6,342 bases of DNA. Origin: Dehalococcoidia bacterium. GTDB taxonomy: Bacteria > Chloroflexota > Dehalococcoidia > Dehalococcoidales > W498. The notes beneath the pieces were generated by a model that made no database searches, was not told where the DNA came from, and saw nothing but the letters and a program-made list of their open reading frames with translations. Below, one piece after another: positions 1-5,746 of this stretch. The DNA is taken from assembly GCA_030608125.1 (NCBI GenBank), contig JAUWEU010000044.1, positions 1-6,342 of the forward strand. The letters run 5' to 3'. Made by a program: the position numbers and the translations under genes. Numbering within the stretch: position 1 is the first letter of the stretch; each line of letters opens with the position of its first letter.

Positions 1-677
1 GCCTTAATCCTGGTCAGGCTTTCTATTTCAGATATGGTGGTAGCGGTATGCTCCTCTGTAGCCACAATGTCAATACCCAGCTCTTCAGCTAAGACCAGAG
101 CTGCATCGCGGGCACCATAACCAGTGGTATTATCCAAGAGATGCAACGCCATCGTGGGGTTTCCCTCGCCCTCCCAGATGTTGTCCAGGTAGTACTGGGC
201 AAAGGCAGCCCAGTCGTCACCGTAATCAGGCATCTGGGCATAGATGTGCTGCGGCGGATTGGTCAATACCGGAGCGCTGAAGACAGCAAAACCGGGGAAT
301 TCAGCCCGGTTGGCAATCTCCGCAGACGCCATCATCATCTTGGAAGAGTTAGTGGTGAAGAGGAGGCACCCAGCATTCATTAGCTCATTAATGATGGTAG
401 CCGCCTTAGCCGCATCATACTGGTTGTCACGCCACATCACCTCAATCTCATATCCAGCAACGCCACCAAGCTCTTCATTAATGTATTTAATACAGTCCAG
501 CTTGGCATTACCCATGGGGCGTCCCTTTTCGGCAGCAACACCAGTGTAACAGATACTAAAGCCTACCTTTACCTTGGTGCCATCACCGGCACAGCCGACG
601 CTCAGCAGGGGTATTATGGTAATCATTAGTGCCAGAGATACAACTCCCGCCATCTTTAGCAGCTTTTTCCAGTTCAT
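1..677 (-). CDS. Liv-type ABC transporter substrate-binding lipoprotein (N-terminal part, cut by window edge)
   Basis: Translating the minus strand from ATG at 677 gives 225 residues without a stop up to the window edge, so the C-terminus is missing. The first 28 residues are a lipoprotein signal: MNWKKLLKMA, then a hydrophobic stretch, then LLSVGC with Cys29 as the lipidated residue. The mature part begins with KVKVGFSICYTG, the first beta strand and ligand loop typical of periplasmic-binding-protein family 6 (LivJ/LivK-like). INEELGGVAG and LLDNTTGYGARDAA fit the same fold. It should sit outside the membrane and deliver a small ligand to the LivH/LivM pair encoded just upstream. A Shine-Dalgarno GGAG lies 9 bases before the ATG. 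The family binds branched-chain amino acids, but many members bind aromatic or other carboxylates. The neighbouring acyl-CoA ligase favours a carboxylate here (inference). Confidence 0.9.
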   Translation of the reverse strand, partial: MNWKKLLKMAGVVSLALMITIIPLLSVGCAGDGTKVKVGFSICYTGVAAEKGRPMGNAKLDCIKYINEELGGVAGYEIEVMWRDNQYDAAKAATIINELMNAGCLLFTTNSSKMMMASAEIANRAEFPGFAVFSAPVLTNPPQHIYAQMPDYGDDWAAFAQYYLDNIWEGEGNPTMALHLLDNTTGYGARDAALVLAEELGIDIVATEEHTATTISEIESLTRIK

Positions 678-726
678 TTATCCTGTCTCCTTTCTTAAGA
701 TTATTAGGCAAGGTCTTTGGGCGGTA

Positions 727-747
727 TTACATTGTCCTATCCTCCTT
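727..747 (-). promoter_or_regulatory. Orphan strong ribosome-binding site followed by ATG-TAA
   Basis: In the 77-base gap between the livM stop and the binding-protein start, the minus strand has a full AAGGAGG (741-747), an 8-base spacer, then ATG immediately followed by TAA (727-732). The binding protein has its own weaker GGAG site further on. The orphan site could be a ribosome standby or minimal start-stop element, the relic of a lost small gene, or chance. Confidence 0.4.
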
Positions 748-754
748 CAACGAA

Positions 755-1804
755 TTAATAAGAGAAAGGCCAGAGCCGGTAGGATGCCTTGAATAATTGC
801 CACCGGTGGGCTAGCCCCCGGGGCTCCAGTATCAGGAACAAAACAATCGCCAGCCCAAATACCATTGGCCCGATGCCGGTGGTAAATCCGGCAGGTAGGT
901 CAAAGGTGCTTTCCAGGACTGGGGCGATGAATGTTATTCCCTGTTGCAACATCCGGATAAAAATAACGCCGAAGATAGGACCGGTGGTAGTACCTAAGCC
1001 ACCAATTATTATCATGCCGATATACAGAATTGAGTCCATTAGGGTGAAATTCTCAGCGTTCATAAAGCCAATCCAGTGGGCAAGTAGTGAACCGGCGATT
1101 CCAGCCAGGAAACAACCAATAAAGAAGGCGAGAAGTTTATAGCGGAAGAGGTTAATGCCCATCACCTGGGCGGCAAGGTCATTATCCCTGATGGCGACAA
1201 AGGCTCTACCCGCCCTTGTCCTGGCTAGATTTTTCGCCAGGAAGACTACCAGCAATGTAATTACCATAATCAGGTAGAATTGACTGGACTGACTGATGAA
1301 GGTAATACCACCAATTGAAGCTGGCGGTACACTGATACCCATAAAGCCCCCAGTTACGCTAGTCCAGTGATTGATAACCCAGATAATGATAAACTGGGCG
1401 GCGATGGTGCTGATTGCCAGGTAAAAACCCTTGACCCGGAGGGAAGGGATACCAAAAATCATCCCTATCAGCCCGGCAGTAAGCCCAGCACAGATTAATC
1501 CTACCAGGAAAGGGAGCTCAAGACGGTTGGTTAGCACCGCCGAGGTATAGGCACCTACGGCAATGAAACCGGCATGACCGATAGACAACTGCCCGCAGTA
1601 TCCGGTTAAGATATTCAGTCCAGTGGCAGCAATAATGGTAATACCAATCAGGTTGGCGACACTTAGCCAGTAGTTTCCGCAGTACAGGGGAGCGGTGAAC
1701 AGGATGACTAACATAGCCAGCAGCAATGCCCAGTGGGTTTTGGTTCGGAAAATAGCCATATCCTGGGCATAGTTATAATTACGAGTACCGGCTGGTAAAC
1801 CCAA
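755..1804 (-). CDS. livM: Liv-type ABC transporter permease, LivM family
   Basis: This inner-membrane permease should pair with LivH to form the import channel. The 349-residue product is highly hydrophobic, with multiple predicted membrane helices from about residue 25. LivM signatures are TGYCGQLSIGHAGFIAVGAY (67-86), the cytoplasmic coupling segment AIRDNDLAAQVMGINLFRYK (204-223) followed by LAGIAGSL, and IIGGLGTTTGP (266-276). The start is TTG at 1804, preceded by GAGAGG with a 10-base spacer. The first in-frame ATG (1759, residue 16) lacks a properly spaced site. The segment kept by the TTG start, NYAQDMAIFRTK, resembles the N-terminal YxxDxA...T segment I recall in other LivM proteins, which also favours the longer form. 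It begins 4 bases after the livH stop, so the two are probably translated together. The symbol names the family; the substrate is unknown. Confidence 0.9.
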   Translation of the reverse strand: MGLPAGTRNYNYAQDMAIFRTKTHWALLLAMLVILFTAPLYCGNYWLSVANLIGITIIAATGLNILTGYCGQLSIGHAGFIAVGAYTSAVLTNRLELPFLVGLICAGLTAGLIGMIFGIPSLRVKGFYLAISTIAAQFIIIWVINHWTSVTGGFMGISVPPASIGGITFISQSSQFYLIMVITLLVVFLAKNLARTRAGRAFVAIRDNDLAAQVMGINLFRYKLLAFFIGCFLAGIAGSLLAHWIGFMNAENFTLMDSILYIGMIIIGGLGTTTGPIFGVIFIRMLQQGITFIAPVLESTFDLPAGFTTGIGPMVFGLAIVLFLILEPRGLAHRWQLFKASYRLWPFSY

Positions 1805-1808
1805 TTTG

Positions 1809-2693
1809 CTAAATCCTCTCTATACGGACTTCTCCAAATAAGCCGTAGGGCTTCAGGAACAAAACAATTATGATGATAATGAACGGGATAACCTCCCTGA
1901 CGCCGGGCCAGGTCAGCGGGGTCAGATAGCCACCACCAAGATTTTCGGCCAGACCAATTATAGGGCCGGCGATAATAGCACCAAGGAAGGAATTAAGTCC
2001 ACCTAATATTACAACCGAGAACGCCTTGAGCCCGGTGTGAACCAGTCCATAGGTGATGCCGCCGATGCTGGACATAAGAACGCCGCCGACAGCAGCTAGG
2101 ACACAGGCGAACATCCATGACCGGGAAAAGATTTTGGTTACTGGTATGCCACAGGCCTGGACAGCCATCTGGTCATCAGCGGTTGCCCTCATAGCAATAC
2201 CCATTTTGTTGTACTTAAAATACAGGGATAAAAGACCAAATAAGGCTAGGGAGATAGCTGCTGCCCACAGGTATTCCTGGGAAACAACTGCCGTGCCGAT
2301 GTGGATAGTCTCCTGAGGGAAGATATGAGGCAAAGGCTTTGTACTCCAGGGCCAGATGAAAGTCACTGCGCCTTCAATAAAGAAGGCCAGCCCCAGTGTA
2401 ACCGTGATTAAGGACAGGATAGGCTGGGCAATAAGTGGACGCAGGATAAATCTCTCAATCACCCAGCCCAGAACCAGGGCGAAGAGGATAACCAGGGCAA
2501 AGCCAAGCCAGAGGGGAAGTCCAGCCTGAACCAGCATCCCATAAGTGAACCATGAAGAAACTAGCACCAGTTGCCCTAGTGCCAGGTTGGCGACGCCGCT
2601 GGATTTCCAGACCAAAACAAAGCCTAAAGCAATGAGGGCATAAATCATGCCCACAGTTATACCAGTAATCACAAATTGAAGAAGTTCAGCCAT
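1809..2693 (-). CDS. livH: Liv-type ABC transporter permease, LivH family
   Basis: This is the second membrane permease of the importer, 294 residues, close to the usual LivH length. It is hydrophobic throughout. LivH hallmarks include GITVGMIYALIALGFVLVWK (11-30), the ERFILRPL motif (80-87), the coupling segment GIAMRATADDQMAVQACGI (165-183), and GGLNSFLGAIIAGPIIGLAE (231-250). A run of five isoleucines (272-276) sits in the last helix, before the closing KPYGLFG motif. The ATG at 2693 lies inside the end of the acyl-CoA ligase gene: the two overlap by 8 bases, which suggests coupled translation. A GGAAGG-type ribosome site sits about 10 bases upstream, within the ligase coding sequence. Substrate specificity cannot be read from a permease. 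Confidence 0.92.
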   Translation of the reverse strand: MAELLQFVITGITVGMIYALIALGFVLVWKSSGVANLALGQLVLVSSWFTYGMLVQAGLPLWLGFALVILFALVLGWVIERFILRPLIAQPILSLITVTLGLAFFIEGAVTFIWPWSTKPLPHIFPQETIHIGTAVVSQEYLWAAAISLALFGLLSLYFKYNKMGIAMRATADDQMAVQACGIPVTKIFSRSWMFACVLAAVGGVLMSSIGGITYGLVHTGLKAFSVVILGGLNSFLGAIIAGPIIGLAENLGGGYLTPLTWPGVREVIPFIIIIIVLFLKPYGLFGEVRIERI

Positions 2694-4611
2694 TCTCGGA
2701 AAGTCCTTCCGATACGGTTCTTACCTTGATGCTGGTGGTTACCATACCCTTTCTACCATCCCGATAGGTTACTGCAGCCTCGACTTTTATTTCTTCCCCA
2801 TCACTATAAATGCGCTCTATTAAGTCTCTATACCGCTCTTCCATAAATTCTCTTCTTAACTTTCTGGTTCTGGTAAGTTCGGCTTCATCAGGGTCAAACT
2901 CTTTATGCATCAGGACAAACTTCCTCACTCTGGCTGATTCAGGTAAATAGCTGTTTACCCGGACCAGGTCTTTTTGTACCAAGTCGGCAACCTCTTTTTT
3001 CTGTGATAGGTCAACAAAGGTAGTATAGGGCAACCGGTTGCGTTCCGCCCACTTACCTACCATGGCAAAATCCATATTTATTATGGCTGAGACAAAATCT
3101 TTATCCTTACCCCCTATGACCATAGCGTCCTTAATATATGGGCTGAATCTGAGCCTGCCTTCAATATACTGGGGAGCATATTTGATTCCCGAACTTAGCT
3201 CACCCATATGATCCAGCCGGTCCATAAATATCATGTGTCCCTTATCATTAATATTGACCGCATCCCCGGTATGGCACCAGCCATCTATTAAGGTAGCCGC
3301 AGTTTTCTGGGGGTCTTTATGGTAGCCACGAAACATACAATCACTTCTAACCAGAAGTTCTCCTTCATCAGTTATTCTGACCTCAGTGTTAACTGCTGGT
3401 CGCCCCACGCTTTCAAACATTATTTCCCCTTTACCATGGGAAGAGATAAAGCCAGCTTCGGTACTACCATAGTTCTGCCTCAGCTCAACACCTATAGCAT
3501 GGATTAACCGAAAAGTATCCAGGCTTAGTACCGAGCTTCCAGTGACGGCAAACCTGACTTTACTTAGTCCTAGCTTGTCCTTAAGTGGTCTGAATACAAG
3601 TACATAGGCTATCCCATGAAGAGCCCGCCAAAATAGATTTGGTTTTTTGTTCTGGAAGTTGGCATCGGCAATCTTATGACCTATCGGCAGGAATAGGTTA
3701 TAGAAAAAGCTCTTCAAGGGATTAGCGTCAATCATCTTTATCTGAATTTCACTAACCAGACCTTCCCATTGCCGGGGACCATATATCACGAAGTTTGGAC
3801 CAACTTCTCGGGTATCCTCAGTGATGGTTTCTGGCTCCTCAGGAAAATTAAGTCTTGCCCCAGTAAGTAGATGGGGAATAGTAGCGAAAAAACTATCGCC
3901 TACCCAAGCTGCCGGGAAGTTAGAAATCAAATCATCCTTTTCGCTTAAGGGGTAGCGACTGATAAACCGTTTAGCTGTATTTATCAAGGCTCGGTGGGTC
4001 AGTATGGCCCCCTTGGGTAAGCCAGTAGTTCCCGAGGTATAGTAAATAAAGGCAGTGTCGTCCCCCTTGCCCTTGTCCACATTCTGCTCAAAGAGACCAG
4101 GGTGTGTTTCTTCATATTCCTTGCCCAATTTCATCACTTCAGTGAAGCTGATAAGGATAGGGTCATCGTAGTTCTTCATACCTTTGGGGTCCCAGTAGAT
4201 AACCTTCTTTAGTGAAGGTAGTTCACCCTTGATTTCCAGAAACTTATCCGTCTGCTCCTGGTCATTAACTATGGCAAATGTGGCATCAGAATGCTCGGCG
4301 ATATATTTCACCTCAGATGGAATAGAGTCAACGAAGACCCCGGTGACGATACCTCCGGCTGCCTGAGTGGCGAACTCTCCCCAAAACCATTCAGGTTCGT
4401 TGTCCCCGATAATGCAGACCACATCCCCTTGCTTAAGACCGAGGCTCACCAGCCCTAGCGAGAGGTATTTCACCTTTTTATAGTAGTCCTCCCAGCTATA
4501 CCTCTGCCAAATACCGAATTGTTTCATGCACATAGCCGCCTGGTGTCCCAATTTTTCATAATTGCCACGAATGAGCTGGGGAATTGTATCCCGATTTTCC
4601 ATTTGCATCAT
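2686..4611 (-). CDS. AMP-forming acyl-CoA synthetase (long-chain fatty-acid-CoA ligase-like)
   Basis: A cytoplasmic adenylate-forming enzyme that activates a carboxylic acid with ATP and joins it to CoA. Positions here count from an upstream TTG at 4641 (651 residues); subtract 10 for the ATG I prefer. The ATP-binding loop YYTSGTTGLPKG is at 200-211, QNYGSTEAG at 389-397, HTGD at 457-460, the hinge region DRLDHMGELSSG at 474-485 (Arg475, hinge Asp477), and the late catalytic lysine in LTRTRKLRR is Lys594. All key residues appear intact. A tail of about 45 residues follows the usual end (YRDG...TTSIKVRTV). Start choice: ATG at 4611 has AGAGG 5 bases upstream; ATG at 4632 has GAGGG too close (about 3 bases); TTG at 4641 has no visible site. 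The gene overlaps livH by 8 bases and heads the transporter operon. The family is clear, but chain length or aromatic preference is not. Confidence 0.9.
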   Translation of the reverse strand: MMQMENRDTIPQLIRGNYEKLGHQAAMCMKQFGIWQRYSWEDYYKKVKYLSLGLVSLGLKQGDVVCIIGDNEPEWFWGEFATQAAGGIVTGVFVDSIPSEVKYIAEHSDATFAIVNDQEQTDKFLEIKGELPSLKKVIYWDPKGMKNYDDPILISFTEVMKLGKEYEETHPGLFEQNVDKGKGDDTAFIYYTSGTTGLPKGAILTHRALINTAKRFISRYPLSEKDDLISNFPAAWVGDSFFATIPHLLTGARLNFPEEPETITEDTREVGPNFVIYGPRQWEGLVSEIQIKMIDANPLKSFFYNLFLPIGHKIADANFQNKKPNLFWRALHGIAYVLVFRPLKDKLGLSKVRFAVTGSSVLSLDTFRLIHAIGVELRQNYGSTEAGFISSHGKGEIMFESVGRPAVNTEVRITDEGELLVRSDCMFRGYHKDPQKTAATLIDGWCHTGDAVNINDKGHMIFMDRLDHMGELSSGIKYAPQYIEGRLRFSPYIKDAMVIGGKDKDFVSAIINMDFAMVGKWAERNRLPYTTFVDLSQKKEVADLVQKDLVRVNSYLPESARVRKFVLMHKEFDPDEAELTRTRKLRREFMEERYRDLIERIYSDGEEIKVEAAVTYRDGRKGMVTTSIKVRTVSEGLSENG

Positions 4612-4674
4612 ATTAACCTCTATTTCGCTCATTACCCTCAAACATATTTAGGAAAGGCTATCTCTATATAAAAT

Positions 4675-4702
4675 AGAGTACCTCCCGCCTGGAAGGTACT
4701 CT
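4675..4702. promoter_or_regulatory. Perfect palindrome upstream of the acyl-CoA ligase (operator or 5' hairpin candidate)
   Basis: AGAGTACCT (4675-4683) and AGGTACTCT (4694-4702) are perfect inverted 9-base arms around a 10-base C/G-rich spacer. On the minus strand this sits 64-91 bases before the preferred ligase start and just downstream of a TATAAT box (4710-4715), so it would overlap or immediately follow the transcription start. That position suits a repressor site or a 5' stabilising hairpin. The following minus-strand ATTTTATAT is a poor terminator tract. Confidence 0.45.
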
Positions 4703-4709
4703 GTATCAA

Positions 4710-4715
4710 ATTATA
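4710..4715 (-). promoter_or_regulatory. Candidate -10 box (TATAAT) for the ligase-transporter operon
   Basis: The minus strand reads an exact TATAAT in an A/T-rich stretch about 100 bases upstream of the ligase start. No good -35 hexamer lies 16-18 bases further upstream, so A/T richness alone could explain the match. If used, transcription would start near 4703, at the edge of the 4675-4702 palindrome. Confidence 0.22.
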
Positions 4716-4738
4716 TTTAGTTACATAAATTTACTTAG

Positions 4739-4831
4739 CTAAATATGCATATCAAAACCCCCCAAGCGCACCGAGGTGCGCCTGGTAAAGATGAAGGCAA
4801 TTCTCTCCACTCTGTGAGAGGCAGTGGACAT
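4739..4831 (-). CDS. Possible 30-codon upstream ORF in the ligase leader
   Basis: From ATG at 4831 the minus strand stays open for 30 codons to TAG at 4739-4741. The product starts MSTASHRVERIAF and ends in GGFDMHI. AAAGG lies 8 bases before the ATG, a good spacing. An in-frame ATG at 4852 would add 7 residues but has its AGGA too close. The peptide matches nothing I recognise and is not rich in leucine, isoleucine or valine, so it does not look like a classical amino-acid attenuation peptide. Its codons span the 4762-4785 hairpin, so translation would disrupt that structure. A chance open frame is quite likely. Confidence 0.18.
   Translation of the reverse strand: MSTASHRVERIAFIFTRRTSVRLGGFDMHI
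4762..4785 (-). promoter_or_regulatory. Strong leader hairpin, possible attenuator stem
   Basis: In minus-strand RNA, CCAGGCGCAC and GUGCGCUUGG form a 10-pair stem closed by a CUCG tetraloop. One pair is G-U in minus-strand RNA but would be an A-C mismatch in plus-strand RNA, so the stem fits minus-strand transcription better. It is followed by GGGG and then only UUUU, so it is weak as a simple terminator. It lies between the two candidate promoters of the ligase operon. Confidence 0.35.
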
Positions 4832-4835
4832 TGCT
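4796..4835. repeat. Interrupted inverted repeat in the ligase leader
   Basis: GCAAT (4797-4801) pairs with ATTGC (4830-4834), and inside it TCCACT (4806-4811) pairs with AGTGGA (4823-4828), giving a two-part stem with an internal bulge. A competing stem CTCTC/GAGAG is possible within the same segment. It may be part of a folded leader RNA if transcription starts at the upstream TTGACA promoter. Confidence 0.3.
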
Positions 4836-4869
4836 ATAGCCTTTCTGCCCATTATCCTAACAATGAGAT

Positions 4870-4899
4870 AGTCTATCATAAGGAAAATCAGTCTGTCAA
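4870..4899 (-). promoter_or_regulatory. Candidate promoter for the ligase-transporter operon (TTGACA, 18 bases, TAGACT)
   Basis: The minus strand has an exact TTGACA -35 box (4894-4899), an 18-base spacer and TAGACT (4870-4875), four of six matches to TATAAT. The -10 box lies inside a small perfect palindrome, GATAG-T-CTATC (4867-4877), which could be a regulator site. Use of this promoter would give a leader of roughly 250 bases containing the hairpins described at 4675-4835. Confidence 0.33.
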
Positions 4900-4947
4900 T
4901 ACCAGAGCAAGGAGGCTATCTACTAACTCACCCCTTTTAGTTTTTAG

Positions 4948-5192
4948 TTAATGACCCCATCCCCCTTAATCCCCCTTCCCCTTATTATGGGGAAGGGGGA
5001 ATGGTTATGTTAGAGAGACGAAGTCCCTCTAAGACTCCCTATAAGCATATTTGGAGGCTTTGCCCTCTTTAACTCTCCTCTCTGGGTTAATTTTTGGTTA
5101 ATGTGGGGAGTTTAAGAGTGGCTAGTGCCCCTCTTAATAAAATCTTCGCCTTCCCTCTATTAAGGGGGAAGGGATACCGGGGATAGGGTTAA
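4948..5192. repeat. Mirror-symmetric multi-hairpin intergenic element (MITE-like)
   Basis: About 245 bases without a convincing gene between the thioesterase stop and the ligase leader. Five hairpins occur in order: 4970-5000 (12 perfect pairs, 7-base loop), 5010-5032 (9 of 10 pairs, GAA loop), 5054-5067 (short), 5112-5137 (10 of 11 pairs, 4-base loop) and 5149-5172 (10 pairs including one G-U, ATTA loop). The right half read in reverse complement resembles the left: CCCCATCCCCCTTAATC against CCCTATCCCCGGTATC at the ends, and hairpin-then-ACTCCC inside. Such symmetry is expected of a non-autonomous mobile repeat. TTTTAG occurs just outside both ends (4935-4940 and 5199-5204) and could be a target duplication, but it is short and A/T-rich. 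The hairpins could also end transcription of the thioesterase, although no U-run follows. Confidence 0.6.
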
Positions 5193-5200
5193 CATCAATT

Positions 5201-5629
5201 TTAGCTCACAGGAATAGTTGTGCCGGTGGCTTTGGCGATGAGTTTGCCGTCTTGGTTAGTCACAACCATCTCGGAGATACCAACCCGTCGACCGCTCCTC
5301 ACCACCCGGCACTCGGCAGTTAGTTCGTCATTCACTGCGGCGCTGGCGACGAAATGGATGTTGAACTGAGAGGCTATGCTAGGATGGGCTAGAGAATTAG
5401 AAGCATAGGCAAACGCTTGGTCGGCTACCGCCATTATTATGCCACCGAAGATTAGACCATTAAAGTTCTGGTATTCGGAGACTAGCTTTATGGCTACCTT
5501 GGCATAGCCCGGGGATAGCTCCAGCATCCTCATTTTCAGGAAGGAGGCAATCGGCTCTGTTTCCTCTTTGGCTATCAGTCCTGCCACACTATCGGACGAC
5601 CTCTTTTCCTCCTTTGACATTTTATCCAT
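5201..5629 (-). CDS. PaaI-type hotdog-fold acyl-CoA thioesterase
   Basis: A 142-residue protein of about the usual length for the PaaI family, which hydrolyses aryl- or acyl-CoA thioesters in the cytoplasm. The hotdog core is plain: NFNGLIFGGIIMAVADQAF (55-73), AYASNS, then FNIHFVASAAVNDELTAECR (89-108) and the closing strands to KATGTTIPVS. Asp70 matches the family's catalytic aspartate (LADTAF in E. coli PaaI, from memory). The usual His of the HGG motif is Phe61 here. ATG at 5629 was chosen because GGAGG (5634-5638) sits just 4 bases upstream; a TTG at 5668 would extend the frame but has no site and adds an unconvincing N-terminus. It lies 117 bases after the aminotransferase on the same strand and is separated from the ligase operon by the hairpin element. 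The CoA substrate is unknown. Confidence 0.82.
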   Translation of the reverse strand: MDKMSKEEKRSSDSVAGLIAKEETEPIASFLKMRMLELSPGYAKVAIKLVSEYQNFNGLIFGGIIMAVADQAFAYASNSLAHPSIASQFNIHFVASAAVNDELTAECRVVRSGRRVGISEMVVTNQDGKLIAKATGTTIPVS

Positions 5630-5633
5630 AATT

Positions 5634-5638
5634 CCTCC
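5634..5638 (-). promoter_or_regulatory. Ribosome-binding site fixing the thioesterase start
   Basis: GGAGG on the minus strand lies 4 bases before ATG 5629. The next in-frame ATG (5620) would be 13 bases away, and the TTG at 5668 lies upstream of this site, so 5629 is the best start. Confidence 0.65.
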
Positions 5639-5746
5639 ATTGCCTAAACTAATTATGCCCGAGAACAAGATTTTTTAGGTGCCGAATTAGCGGTGGTAGT
5701 ATAGCTTCTTTTGTGAAAGATGAATGAAACGAACCTTTCCCGAAGG

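Noticed and set aside
141..792. Three plus-strand open frames over the start of the binding-protein gene and the gap to livM
   Set aside because: They are antisense shadows of the binding lipoprotein and the end of livM; the minus-strand frame is open with a signal peptide and family motifs.
789..2316. Plus-strand open frames within livM and livH
   Set aside because: They lie opposite clear permease genes with conserved motifs, and their translations show no domain.
4612..4900. T-box or known riboswitch upstream of the ligase
   Set aside because: No GGTGG-ACC-GCG antiterminator motif, and none of the recognisable cores of common riboswitches were found by reading the minus strand.
4655..4921. 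Direct repeat AGGCTATCT at 4655-4663 and 4913-4921
   Set aside because: Only nine bases, two copies and no clear relation to the promoters; chance is sufficient.
4745..4951. Plus-strand 68-codon open frame in the intergenic region
   Set aside because: It runs across the leader hairpins and candidate promoters of the opposite strand, has no clear ribosome site, and its product resembles no family I know.
4948..5192. CRISPR array
   Set aside because: The repeats are inverted and of unequal spacing, with no regular direct repeat and spacer pattern.
5630..5746. Rho-independent terminator after the aminotransferase
   Set aside because: Only a 4-pair CCTT/AAGG stem is present, followed by a mixed TTCGTTTC tract; too weak to call.
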